DNA of 44,255 bases from Actinomycetes bacterium (GTDB lineage: Bacteria > Actinomycetota > Acidimicrobiia > Acidimicrobiales > Palsa-688): positions 1 through 44,255 of the forward strand of contig JAJZMF010000039.1 in assembly GCA_021850325.1 (NCBI GenBank), written 5' to 3'. This document shows positions 8,405-16,833 of the stretch, one piece after another (position 1 is the first letter of the stretch; each line of letters begins with the position of its first letter). The notes under the pieces are model-generated. The model was not told the DNA's origin and searched no databases. It saw only the letters and a program-made list of their open reading frames with translations. The translations under genes were made by a program, and so were the position numbers.

Positions 8405-8432
8405 CGCCTGGGCCGCTTTCACGGCCCAGGCG
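8405..8432 (-). other. Intercistronic RNA hairpin between the binding-protein and ATPase genes
   Basis: An 11-bp perfect stem (CGCCTGGGCCG / CGGCCCAGGCG) encloses the six-base loop 8416-8421, 28 bases after the binding-protein stop. No U-run follows on the transcribed strand, so it is unlikely to be a full terminator. It may protect the 3' end of the binding-protein message or attenuate read-through, a common way to make more binding protein than permease. Confidence 0.6.
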
Positions 8433-8460
8433 TGACAGGAACACGTCCCGAGGTGTTGCC

Positions 8461-9657
8461 TCAGGCCTTGATGCCAGCTGCCTTGCAGGCCGCCGCCGAA
8501 GCGTAGGGAGCTGCGCACAGCTGCGCCGAAGGCACGAACTTGTCAGCGATGACAGTGCTGTTCATGTTCTTGGCAGTGACCCACTCCGGGGTCAGCAGCA
8601 CGGACTTGACCTGGACGTGCTTGACCGAGTCCAGCGTGGTGCCGTTCACCAGCGCAGCCGGAGGCGTCATGTGGGCACGGGCGTAGATGGCCAGAGCCGC
8701 AGCCGCCTGGGCCTCGAGGTAGATCGGCTTGTACACGGTCCCGCACTGGTAACCGGTGAGGATGTTGCCGAGGCCCGTCAGCGTGGCGTCCTGGCCGGTG
8801 ACCGGGAACGACTTCGGCTTGATGCCCTTGCTCTGGAGGTACTTGATGATGGGAGCGCCGTTCTCGTCGTTCGGCATCAGCACGGCGTTCATGTTGGCAT
8901 GGGCCGTGAACTGCTGCTGGAACTCGGTCAGGGCGACGCTGGGCGTCCAGGTACCGGCGGGCTGGCCGACATCGACGTACTTGCCGGACTTGAACAGCGG
9001 GTTGAGCACCGACATGTAGCCGTTGTAGAAGAGCGTGGCGTTGTTGTCGGTCGGGGCGCCCCGCATGACCAGCACCTGAGGCTTGCTCACGTGCCAGGCG
9101 TTGACGCAGCTCACCAGGCCCTGGCCGAGCAACTGGCCGACCCGCACGTTGTTGAAGCTGACGTAATAGTTGCGCACGCCACCCAGCGTCAGGCGGTCGT
9201 AGTCGATCGTCTGCACACCGTGGGCCTTGGCGTAGGCCTCGATCTTGGCGCCGACACCGGAGTCCAGCGGGTCCATGATGAGGACGCTGGCGCCCTTGGT
9301 GATGTCAGCCTGGGCCTGGGAGAACTCAGTGGCGTCGCTGCCGTGGGCGTTGACCACGCTGAACTGCGAGGGGCTGAGCCCGGCCTTCTCGAGGGCCATG
9401 GTGAGGTACGGCGCGTCGAACTCGACGTAGCGGGTGGAGGAGACGGTGTCGGGCAGGATGACGCCGATGCTCCCCTTGCCCTTGGCTGTGATCGCCTTGA
9501 GCTGCGCCATGGTCGTGAAGTTGCGGTTGAAGGAGCTGGCGGTGAGCCCCGAGGGGGCAGCCGATGCTGCGCCCACCTGGCCGACCAGGGCGCCCACCAT
9601 GGCGGTCACGGCAACCGATGCCGAAGCCAGGCTGCCGGCCTTCTTGGTAATTTTCAT
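8461..9657 (-). CDS. Sugar ABC transporter substrate-binding protein (XylF-like)
   Basis: The 398-residue protein has a Sec-type signal: KITKK, a hydrophobic core and an ASAA cleavage region near residues 31-34. No lipobox cysteine is present. The mature part is a periplasmic-binding-protein type I fold: GSIGVILPDTVSSTRY, AQADITKGASVLIMDPLDSGVGAKIEAY, VQTIDYDRLTLGGVRNYYVSF, VMRGAPTDNNATLFYNGY and KSFPVTGQDATLTGLGNILTGYQ. The phrases DYDRL and GQDA are typical of xylose-binding proteins. AAGGGG lies seven bases before the ATG. Being first in the transporter part, it likely has its own promoter in the 369-base gap upstream. With no lipid anchor it may bind the envelope by other means or be partly secreted. 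Confidence 0.9.
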   Translation of the reverse strand: MKITKKAGSLASASVAVTAMVGALVGQVGAASAAPSGLTASSFNRNFTTMAQLKAITAKGKGSIGVILPDTVSSTRYVEFDAPYLTMALEKAGLSPSQFSVVNAHGSDATEFSQAQADITKGASVLIMDPLDSGVGAKIEAYAKAHGVQTIDYDRLTLGGVRNYYVSFNNVRVGQLLGQGLVSCVNAWHVSKPQVLVMRGAPTDNNATLFYNGYMSVLNPLFKSGKYVDVGQPAGTWTPSVALTEFQQQFTAHANMNAVLMPNDENGAPIIKYLQSKGIKPKSFPVTGQDATLTGLGNILTGYQCGTVYKPIYLEAQAAAALAIYARAHMTPPAALVNGTTLDSVKHVQVKSVLLTPEWVTAKNMNSTVIADKFVPSAQLCAAPYASAAACKAAGIKA

Positions 9658-10026
9658 GCTTTATCCCCTTTGCCACACAAGATGTGGAGCGAGTACCGGA
9701 TGTCCGCGTCGCGTCGAGAACGGGCGCACAAAGGGGGACGCAACTTGGCACGCCCCCTGTCCTGCCCCCGCACACCTTCTCGGCATGCGCTCGACGTTGC
9801 CGGCCGGAGTGTTTTCGGTCAGCTCCGGCTGGGGAGAAGCTACGTCTGCATCTGTGAACGCGTGCGTGAACAGACGGCGAAGACTGTTAATAATCCATGA
9901 AGAGAGTGTGAACGCCGGCTGGGAGCGCCCAGGGGACAGAGGACCACCGCGGCCAGCAGGAACGGCGGACAGCCCTTCTGAGCTGCACTTCCTCCCATGC
10001 CGGGCGGGTGCTCGAGCGGGTGGCGT
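9658..10026 (-). promoter_or_regulatory. Upstream region of the sugar transporter genes with repeated GTGAAC boxes
   Basis: No gene is visible. Three copies of GTGAAC (minus strand GTTCAC) occur at 9854-9859, 9866-9871 and 9908-9913. The first two are 12 bases apart, roughly one helical turn. Direct hexamer repeats at this spacing suit an OmpR/KdpE-type regulator, and one is encoded immediately upstream. A TTATTAA-containing segment at about 9886-9892 is the most AT-rich part and could be a -10 region. Assignment to that regulator is inference. Confidence 0.4.
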
Positions 10027-10731
10027 TCAGCCCGGGACGAAGCGGTAGCCGGCTCTGGGCTGGGTCACGATCACCGGCGGCCCGCCGCCGCTTTCCAGCT
10101 TTGCCCGCAGCCGGCGCACATAGACGCGCACGTACTCGGTCTCCGTGGCGTAGCCGGGCCCCCACACACGGCGCAGGAGCTGGGCATGGGTCAACAGTTT
10201 GCCCCGGTTCACGGCCAGTTCACGCAGCAGGGAGAACTCCGTGGGCGTCAGGTGCACCACCTCCCCCGCCTTGGTCACCAGGCGCATCTCCAGGTCCACG
10301 ACCAGGTCGCCCACCTCTATGCGCAGAGGGGCGGCCTCGACCGGTTCGGCCGGCCGGGTACGGCGCAGGGTGGCAGTGATGCGGGCCAGGAGCTCCTCGA
10401 TGCCGAAGGGCTTGGTCATGTAGTCGTCGGCCCCGAAGTTGAGGGCGGCCACCTTGTCGTGCTGGCCCCCTCGGGCAGAGACCACGATTATGCCCACCGC
10501 ACTGCGCTCGCGCATCTCCCGGCACAGTTCGAACCCGTCGGCGTCGGGGAGCATGAGGTCCAGGAGCACTATGTCGGGCGACTCGGTCTCCAGCAACTGG
10601 AGGGCGTTGGAACCGTCGGTGGAGGTACAGGTGTCGTAACCCCGCACGGTGAGGTTGCTGCGGATGAGGTCGACGATGTTGGGGTCGTCCTCCACCAGGA
10701 GGGCCTTGGTCCGCTTGTCGGCTGTTGTCAT
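10027..10731 (-). CDS. OmpR-family response regulator (KdpE-like)
   Basis: The 234-residue protein has a receiver domain with acidic pocket EDD near residue 15, phosphoacceptor D58 in VLLDLMLPD and conserved K107 in MTKPFG. A winged-helix DNA-binding domain follows (LTPTEFSLLRELAVNRGKLLTHAQLLRRVWG, TEYVRVYVRRLRAKLE). The recognition-helix region TETEYVRVYVRRLR is the KdpE type. Its ATG overlaps the stop of the kinase fusion gene as ATGA, so the two are a coupled two-component pair. The transporter genes follow on the same strand, and repeated GTGAAC boxes upstream of them are candidate targets. Potassium control is possible from the KdpE likeness, but no kdp genes are present. Confidence 0.93.
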   Translation of the reverse strand: MTTADKRTKALLVEDDPNIVDLIRSNLTVRGYDTCTSTDGSNALQLLETESPDIVLLDLMLPDADGFELCREMRERSAVGIIVVSARGGQHDKVAALNFGADDYMTKPFGIEELLARITATLRRTRPAEPVEAAPLRIEVGDLVVDLEMRLVTKAGEVVHLTPTEFSLLRELAVNRGKLLTHAQLLRRVWGPGYATETEYVRVYVRRLRAKLESGGGPPVIVTQPRAGYRFVPG

Positions 10732-13157
10732 GCCACGTTGTCCCCCGGCCCCTCGACAGGGATCTCGACCAGGAACGAGGCTCCAGGTCGGCCCGTCTCC
10801 AACGAGATGCGGCCTCCGTGGGCCAACACGATACCGCGGGCGATCGAGAGCCCCAGGCCCGCCCCCGGGGCACCCGTCGTGCCCCGGGCCTGGGGGACGA
10901 ACAACTGGGCCTGCAGCTCCTCGGGTATGCCCCTCCCGTCGTCCGAGACCCTCACCGAGACCGTGTCCTCCCCCTGGGCCACCTCCACCCGGACGCGTAC
11001 CTCGGGCTGGTTGTGGCGCACGGCGTTGTCGAGCAGGTTCACGAAGACCTGTTCCAGGCGGTCATGGTCGGCCCACACCGGCGCCATCCCCGCCGGGCAG
11101 CTCACCTGGACGTTGGGCACCCGGTCGGGGGGCAGCACGGCCACCGCGGCCTCGATGACCAGGGGCAGGTCGCACCAGTCGCACTGCAGGCGCAGCAGGC
11201 CGCTCTCGATGGCGGAGAAGTCGAGGAGGTCGCCCACCAGCCGGCCCAGCCGGGCCGACTCCCCGGCGATCCGGTTCAGGAAGCGCTCCTGGCTCTCGCC
11301 GTCCCAGGTGACGTCGGAAGCCAGCAGGCTGCTGGCGTAACCCCGGATGGCCGTGAGCGGGGTACGCAGCTCATGGCTCAGGCGGGACAGGAAGTCCCTC
11401 TGCAACTGATGGGAGCGGCGAAGGGCGGCCGCCTGCTGATGGGCCTGCTCGGCTTCGTCCCGTTCCAGGGCCAGCCTGACCGAATGCGCGGCGTCGCCCA
11501 GGAGGGCAACCGCGTCGTCAGGGACCTCGCTCTCACCCCAACGGGCGATGAGGGCCGCTCTCCCCCCCGGGGCATCGAAGGTGGTGGCGATCGTGCTGGC
11601 TGCGGGCGGCCTCGCCAGCTCCAGGGGACCTGAGTGGGCGTGGGCCAGCGCCGCCACCGCGTCCCGCCCGTCCCGGCCCGTGGGTTCCAGGTGCGCCCGG
11701 TTGAGCTGGTCCACGCAGGCACCGCACCGGGCCGCGCCTCCGGGCGGTTTGAGCCAGAGCTCCACCTCTGCCGCCTTCAGGCCCCGCCGCAGGGACTGTA
11801 AGGCCAGGAGCAGGCCGGTCGACACCGGCTCCGGCCCGGCCAGGGTCTCCAGTACCTCGCGGATGGTCTCCAGTACCCGGTTGCGAGCCGTCACCTCCCC
11901 GAAGAGCTGGTCACGCTCGATGGTCCCCGCCGCGTAACCGGCGTAGAGCGACACCAGGTCCATCTCGTCCCGATGGGGCCGCCCCACGAAAGGCTGGCAG
12001 CCCGTGATGACCCCGATGAGGCCACTGGGCCCGATCAGGGGTACCGCCCAGGAGCTGCGGATACCACCGCGGCGGGCCACAGCGGCGAAGGCAGCCCACT
12101 CCGGGCTGGCGCTGACGTCCTCGGTCACCTGGAGCCGCCCGCTCATGGCCACCGCACCCATGGGCCCTCCTCCGGGGCCGACCGGGACGGCTGCCCAGGC
12201 CTCCATGACCTCGGGAGGCAGGCCGGCCGCAGCGACCAGGCGCAACGAGCCCTCCTCCAGCAGGTGAACGCACAGCTGCTCGATGCTCAGTGCCGAGCCG
12301 AGCGCAGAGACGATGAGGGGCAGGCTGGAGCGCGAGCGGGCCGAAGCCAGCTGGTCCACCAGGTTCTGGAGGCGGTTCAGCTGGTGACGGGCACTGGCAT
12401 CGGGCGCATGCCCTGACATGATCGCCACCACGTCGGCCGGGTGGGCGTCCTCGGGGGCAAGGTTGGCTGCCACCCGGCCCCGGTGCAGGACCAGGATGCG
12501 GTCGGCCAGGTGGAAGACCTGCTCGATGTCGTGGGAGACCAGGACGACCGTGGTCCCGTTTGCCTTGAGCCGCCCGATCAGTTGCTCCACCTGGCGGGCT
12601 TCCTGGACCCCCAGGGAGGCGGTCGGTTCGTCGAGCACCAGTATGCGGGGCCGGCTCTGCATGGCCCGGGCGACGGCAAGGAGCTGGCGCTGCCCGGTCG
12701 ACAGGGCCCGAACGGTGCGCACCGCGGAGAGCCTGATCCCGTAGGAAGCCAGCACCTCCTGAGCCTCCAGGGCAGCCCTCGCCTCGGATATGAAGACCCG
12801 GGAGCGCTCGCGCCCGAGGAACAGGTTCTCGGCCACGCCCAGGTTGTCGCACATGGCAGCGTCCTGCCACACAACGGCCAACCCGCTGGTCGCCGCGCCG
12901 GCGTTGGAGCGGACCCGGGCCCCATCGATGGTCACCTCGCCCGCACTGGGCCCGATGTCACCCGCTATGCAGCGCACCAGGGTCGACTTGCCCGCCCCGT
13001 TCTCACCGGTCAGGGCCACCAATTGGCCGGGCCAGACGTCGAAGCTCACCCCGCTGAGCACGGTCAGCTCCCCGAAGGACACCGAGAGCTGCCTCACCTG
13101 CAACAAAGGATGGGTGCCGTCGGCCACGGCCTCTGGGGAGAGAGCGGTCAGCACCAT
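10728..13157 (-). CDS. Fusion of an ABC-type ATPase with a GAF-containing sensor histidine kinase
   Basis: Domains of the 809-residue protein in order: a full sugar-type ABC ATPase at about 17-250, with Walker A GENGAGKST (51-59), Q-loop Q98, signature LSTGQ (152-156), Walker B ILVLDEP (172-178) and H-loop H209; a GAF-like domain at about 275-415; a second degenerate GAF-like region at about 430-565; a HisKA domain with H595 in SHELRTPL; and a HATPase with N-box VNLLDNAVRH, G1 SDDGRGIP and G2 GAGLGLSIARG. All catalytic residues of both ATPases are intact. No transmembrane helix is obvious, so it is cytosolic or docks on a membrane partner. It is coupled to the response regulator downstream, then the sugar importer. 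I infer that the ABC domain contacts the importer permease and couples transport to phosphorylation. No ribosome binding site precedes the ATG. Confidence 0.92.
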   Translation of the reverse strand: MVLTALSPEAVADGTHPLLQVRQLSVSFGELTVLSGVSFDVWPGQLVALTGENGAGKSTLVRCIAGDIGPSAGEVTIDGARVRSNAGAATSGLAVVWQDAAMCDNLGVAENLFLGRERSRVFISEARAALEAQEVLASYGIRLSAVRTVRALSTGQRQLLAVARAMQSRPRILVLDEPTASLGVQEARQVEQLIGRLKANGTTVVLVSHDIEQVFHLADRILVLHRGRVAANLAPEDAHPADVVAIMSGHAPDASARHQLNRLQNLVDQLASARSRSSLPLIVSALGSALSIEQLCVHLLEEGSLRLVAAAGLPPEVMEAWAAVPVGPGGGPMGAVAMSGRLQVTEDVSASPEWAAFAAVARRGGIRSSWAVPLIGPSGLIGVITGCQPFVGRPHRDEMDLVSLYAGYAAGTIERDQLFGEVTARNRVLETIREVLETLAGPEPVSTGLLLALQSLRRGLKAAEVELWLKPPGGAARCGACVDQLNRAHLEPTGRDGRDAVAALAHAHSGPLELARPPAASTIATTFDAPGGRAALIARWGESEVPDDAVALLGDAAHSVRLALERDEAEQAHQQAAALRRSHQLQRDFLSRLSHELRTPLTAIRGYASSLLASDVTWDGESQERFLNRIAGESARLGRLVGDLLDFSAIESGLLRLQCDWCDLPLVIEAAVAVLPPDRVPNVQVSCPAGMAPVWADHDRLEQVFVNLLDNAVRHNQPEVRVRVEVAQGEDTVSVRVSDDGRGIPEELQAQLFVPQARGTTGAPGAGLGLSIARGIVLAHGGRISLETGRPGASFLVEIPVEGPGDNVA

Positions 13158-13225
13158 GGCACCAGTGTGGCCCCGACGACCGAGCCGGGCCGGTCAGCCG
13201 GCGGCACGCCCTCCGGGGGCGGGGC

Positions 13226-14155
13226 TCAGTTGGCCTGCGCGAGGGCCAAGCTGGCGTAGCTGTCGAAGTCGCCGTATGCCAGGTCGTCGTCGGCGCCGCT
13301 GCCCTCCTGCCCGGGCCAGGAAGCGGGCGACGGCGCAGCCACTGCTGCCGGAGCAGCCTCCCCGGTCCAGCGGGGCGGTGCAGGGTGGGGCCTGCGCACC
13401 GGTGCCGGTGGCACGAAGCTGAGGGGACGAGGAGGCGCCACGTCGGGCCGAGACCTGGGCGCTGCGGCCAGGGGGCCGGGCACAAAGCCCCTCCCCCGGT
13501 TGACCTGGTCTGCGTACGCCTCCTGGTCGAACAGGTGCGGGCCTTGGACCTCGTACCGGTGGCCGGCGCCGTAGGGCTCAGGCTCCGCTTCGGTCGGCTC
13601 CAGCCACTCGGTCGGCCTGGACCGGCGCCTGGTTGCTTCGCCCTGGCGGGCCGCCGCCCGAGCCCGGCGGGGCGCCCGCGCCTCCCGGGGCACGCTGGCG
13701 GCAGGCCGGGCACCTGCGGCACGCACCAGGAGGAGCACGTAACCACCGAACGCCAGGTCGGCGACGACGTCGAGCCCGATGAGAGCGGTCGAACCGGTGA
13801 GCATGGCAAGTAGGAGGAGCACCACGGCCGCACCCCCCAGAGCCGAGAGCACGTCCCGCCGGCGCCGCCGCATAACCGCCCGGCGGTGGTTGGCCGCCGT
13901 AACCGCCAGGTGCTCGGCCAGGGGCAGCCCGGTCTCGGGGTTGCCCAGGCCGAGCTCCACCGCCCCGACCGCCGGCGCCGGGCGGGACGGTGCCATCCGG
14001 TTGGCCGGCGCCACCCGAGCGGGCGTGGCCTGGCGCAGCACGCGCAGCTCTCGACGGAACACGCCTATGGTGTCGGCGGTCGCCGGACGCCGGGTCCAGA
14101 GCCAATAGGCGAGGACTGCCACCCAGAGGCCTGCGACAAGAAGCTCAGTACCCAT
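13226..14155 (-). CDS. SepX/GlpR-like membrane protein, putative divisome component
   Basis: The protein has 309 residues from the ATG at 14155, seven bases after GGGGGAG; a TTG three bases earlier is less likely. It has an N-terminal helix (about 4-20), a soluble stretch of about 75 residues, an arginine cluster (RRAVMRRRRRD), two adjacent helices (about 103-145) and a long Pro/Ala/Arg-rich disordered tail. This layout and the neighbourhood of galU and molybdopterin genes match actinobacterial SepX (Rv0996), a division-associated protein. Primary sequence is too diverged to be certain. The kinase-fusion gene starts 68 bases downstream on the same strand, so some co-transcription is possible. 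Confidence 0.55.
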   Translation of the reverse strand: MGTELLVAGLWVAVLAYWLWTRRPATADTIGVFRRELRVLRQATPARVAPANRMAPSRPAPAVGAVELGLGNPETGLPLAEHLAVTAANHRRAVMRRRRRDVLSALGGAAVVLLLLAMLTGSTALIGLDVVADLAFGGYVLLLVRAAGARPAASVPREARAPRRARAAARQGEATRRRSRPTEWLEPTEAEPEPYGAGHRYEVQGPHLFDQEAYADQVNRGRGFVPGPLAAAPRSRPDVAPPRPLSFVPPAPVRRPHPAPPRWTGEAAPAAVAAPSPASWPGQEGSGADDDLAYGDFDSYASLALAQAN

Positions 14156-14241
14156 CAAGCAACTCCCCCGACTACCCCGGAACTTCCTAAGACGGTAGCC
14201 GGTACTGGTGCACCGATGGTGGATCCCCAGGTAAGCAAAAG

Positions 14242-14838
14242 CTAAAAACCGGTGCTGTCGAAGTCGCCAGGTCGTTCCCCGAGGTCTCCCCCGGTCCCCA
14301 CGAGGTGGTCGATGTCCTCTTCGACGGGCAGGGCCCGGTTGGGCTCAGCCATGCCGGTGGTCTCCCCGCGACGCCAGTTGCCGCTGCGGCCGCCGGTCTT
14401 CTCCCACAGGGCCAGATCCCCGATGACCATGCCCCTGTCGAAGGACTTGCACATGTCGTAGACGGTGAGGGCCGCAACCGAGCACGCGGTCAGCGCTTCC
14501 ATCTCGACACCGGTCCGGTCCACCGTCTCCACCTGTGTCTCCACCTCGACGTAGTCGTCACCGATGGTGAAATTGATCGTCACGGCGCCGACCAGCAGGG
14601 GGTGGCACAGCGGTATCAGGTTCGCCGCCTGCTTTGCCGCCTGGATCCCCGCCACCCGGGAGACGGCCAGGACATCACCCTTGGTTATGGCATTGCTGGC
14701 CACTTTGGCGGTGGTCTCCGGCTTCATGTGCACCCGGCAACGGGCGATCGCCCGGCGGTGAGTGGGCTCCTTGGGCGTCACGTCCACCATCCGCGCACGC
14801 CCCAAGGGATCGATGTGGGTCAGACCGCGTTCGGGCAC
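14242..14838 (-). CDS. moaC: Cyclic pyranopterin monophosphate synthase MoaC
   Basis: With MoaA it makes cyclic pyranopterin monophosphate, the first committed step of molybdenum cofactor synthesis. The family signatures are exact: THIDPLGRARMVDV, KGDVLAVSRVAGIQAAKQ, LIPLCHPL and VEMEALTACSVAALTVYDMCK, the last containing the catalytic Asp and Lys. I chose the GTG at 14838 because family members begin just before LTHxDxxGxARMVDV; the longer open frame upstream is not MoaC-like. At 198 residues it exceeds the usual 160 or so. A polar tail of about 40 residues after LALWEKTGGRSG carries many Asp and Glu. moaA lies upstream on the same strand. Confidence 0.95.
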   Translation of the reverse strand: MPERGLTHIDPLGRARMVDVTPKEPTHRRAIARCRVHMKPETTAKVASNAITKGDVLAVSRVAGIQAAKQAANLIPLCHPLLVGAVTINFTIGDDYVEVETQVETVDRTGVEMEALTACSVAALTVYDMCKSFDRGMVIGDLALWEKTGGRSGNWRRGETTGMAEPNRALPVEEDIDHLVGTGGDLGERPGDFDSTGF

Positions 14839-14903
14839 GGGCGCAAGTCTAGGTCCCCGCCGCCGGCAGGGGGGCCCGGCGGGCCCCGGGGCCCGCCAAC
14901 TGC

Positions 14904-15890
14904 TCAACCGCCGATCTGGCTCATACTGCGGGTGGGGCGCACGAAGGTGACCCGGCCGATGGCATGGCCCGCCCACTTGGCTGCTACCTCCGCCTCGATC
15001 GCCGCTGCCACCTCTTCGTCGGTGGCCCCGCCCCGCAGCAACGGCCGCAGGTCGCGCTCGGTGACCGAGAAGAGGCAGCTGCGCAGGGCACCTTCAGCCG
15101 TGAGACGGGCGCGGTCACAGTCCCCGCAGAAGGGCCGCGTCACGCTGGCGATGACCCCAACCGTGCCCCGGCCGTCCGAGTAGCGGAACCGTTCTGCGGG
15201 CTGGCTCCCCCTTGCCCCCATCGGCTCCAGTGCAAAGACCTCCTGGAGCCGGCTCAGCACCTCCTCGGCGGGGACCACCCGCTCCGCCGACCACTCCCCC
15301 GCGCCGTCCAGGGGCATGAACTCGATGAAGCGCACCTCCACTCCGAGCTCACGGCCCCATCGGGCCAGGTCGACCACCTCGTCGTCGTTGAAGCCCCGCA
15401 TCGTGACCGTGTTGACCTTCACCGGGTGCAGGCCCGCCTCCAGCGCCGCCTCGATGCCCTGTAGCACCTGGCCCAGCACATCACGGCCCGTCATGGCGGC
15501 GAAGCGCTCCGGTTGGAGGGAGTCGAGGGAGACCGTGACCCGGTGGAGGCCGGCCTGGGCCAGTGGGCGTGCCAGCCGGGCCAGGCTGGCCCCGTTGGTG
15601 GTCATGGACAGCTCCACGGGCAGAGCGGCCAACCGGCGCACCAGCTCGGGGAGGTGCGCCCGGGCGGTCGGCTCACCGCCGGTCAGGCGCACGCTCTGCA
15701 GCCCGAAGTGGTGGACGAAGATGGAGACGACCCGCTCGACCTCCTCGAAGGTGAGGATCTCCTCGCGGGGCAACCAGCGCATGTCCTCGGCCGGCATGCA
15801 GTACCGGCACCGGAAGTTGCAGCGGTCGGTGACCGAGACCCGCAGGTCGACGACCTGGCGGCCGAAGCTGTCAACTAGAGCCCGTGGCAC
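14904..15890 (-). CDS. moaA: GTP 3',8-cyclase MoaA (radical SAM)
   Basis: This 328-residue radical-SAM enzyme rearranges GTP to 3',8-cyclo-GTP, the substrate of MoaC. The SAM cluster motif CNFRCRYC has Cys24, Cys28 and Cys31. The second 4Fe-4S cluster is bound by cysteines in the C-terminal FCGDCDRARLTAEGALRSCLF, and the essential C-terminal glycine pair is present as the last two residues. Other conserved segments are VRLTGGEPTAR, VSLDSL and EFMPLDGAGEW. The start is a GTG at 15890 with GGAG five bases upstream. moaC follows 65 bases downstream, so the two form a small cofactor operon within the conserved sepX-moa-galU neighbourhood. Confidence 0.97.
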   Translation of the reverse strand: MPRALVDSFGRQVVDLRVSVTDRCNFRCRYCMPAEDMRWLPREEILTFEEVERVVSIFVHHFGLQSVRLTGGEPTARAHLPELVRRLAALPVELSMTTNGASLARLARPLAQAGLHRVTVSLDSLQPERFAAMTGRDVLGQVLQGIEAALEAGLHPVKVNTVTMRGFNDDEVVDLARWGRELGVEVRFIEFMPLDGAGEWSAERVVPAEEVLSRLQEVFALEPMGARGSQPAERFRYSDGRGTVGVIASVTRPFCGDCDRARLTAEGALRSCLFSVTERDLRPLLRGGATDEEVAAAIEAEVAAKWAGHAIGRVTFVRPTRSMSQIGG

Positions 15891-15951
15891 TGGTGCTCCA
15901 GGCTAACCCCATGTTCGGGCAACCGAACACCCCGGGCACGGGAGGCCACGC

Positions 15952-16833
15952 CTAGTGCTGGTCCTGGGCCAGACGCCGGACCAGGTACTGGCGGAAGGCC
16001 GGGCCCAGGTCCTCGCGCTCCAGGGCCAGCTCCACCGTCGCCTGCAGGTAGTCCAGCTTGTTGCCAACGTCGAAACGGCCGTCCCGGAAGGTGTACCCGT
16101 AAACGGGCTCCTGCTCCGCCATGACCTTGATGGCGTCCGTCAGTTGGATCTCGCCCCCCCTGCCGGGCTTGGTGGTGGCAAGCAGCTCGAAGATCCCCGG
16201 CCCGAACACGTACCGTCCCATCACGGCCAGGCGGGAGGGGGCCTCTTCCGCTGGCGGCTTCTCCACCAGGTCGTGGACCCGGACGATGTTGCCCGAGAGG
16301 GGCTCAACCGCAGCGCAGCCGTAGGACGAGATGTCCCTTTCCGCTACCTCCTTCAAGGCGATGACACTGTGCCCGTGCTCCTCGTAGGCGGCCAGCATCC
16401 CGGCCAGGATCCCTGAGCCGGGGTGCATGATGTCGTCGCCCAGCATGACCACGAAGGGCTCGCTGCCCACGTGCTCTGCGGCCACCGCCACAGCGTGGCC
16501 CAGCCCCTTGGGCTCGCCTTGGCGCACGTAGTGGATGTCCGCCATCTCCGCGATACGGCGCATCTCGGCCAGCTCGGCCTCCTTGCCCCCCTGCTCGAGG
16601 TAGTACTCGAGCTCGAACGAGCGGTCGAAGTGGTCCTCGAGCGTCCTCTTGCCCCGGCCGGTGATCACCAGGATGTCGGTGATGCCCACCGACACGGCCT
16701 CCTCCACCACGTACTGGATGGCCGGCTTGTCCACCAGGGGGAGCATCTCCTTGGGCTGCGCCTTGGTGGCCGGCAGGAAGCGGGTGCCCAAGCCGGCGGC
16801 AGGGATCACGGCCTTGCGTACTGCTTGGGGCAT
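15952..16833 (-). CDS. galU: UTP-glucose-1-phosphate uridylyltransferase GalU
   Basis: The 293-residue enzyme makes UDP-glucose from UTP and glucose-1-phosphate for cell-envelope and storage polysaccharides. Signature segments are AAGLGTRFLPATKAQPKEML (nucleotide loop and catalytic Lys region), VDKPAIQYVVEEAV, ILVITGRGKRTLEDHFD, YVRQGEPKGLGHAV, VMLGDDIM and YTFRDGRFDVGNKLDYL. The ATG at 16833 has AAGGAG nine bases upstream, so the longer frame beginning MLPKEIWQ is rejected. In mycobacteria galU sits in the same neighbourhood as the Ruc-type gene (here divergent, at 17077), the molybdopterin genes and sepX. Confidence 0.97.
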   Translation of the reverse strand: MPQAVRKAVIPAAGLGTRFLPATKAQPKEMLPLVDKPAIQYVVEEAVSVGITDILVITGRGKRTLEDHFDRSFELEYYLEQGGKEAELAEMRRIAEMADIHYVRQGEPKGLGHAVAVAAEHVGSEPFVVMLGDDIMHPGSGILAGMLAAYEEHGHSVIALKEVAERDISSYGCAAVEPLSGNIVRVHDLVEKPPAEEAPSRLAVMGRYVFGPGIFELLATTKPGRGGEIQLTDAIKVMAEQEPVYGYTFRDGRFDVGNKLDYLQATVELALEREDLGPAFRQYLVRRLAQDQH

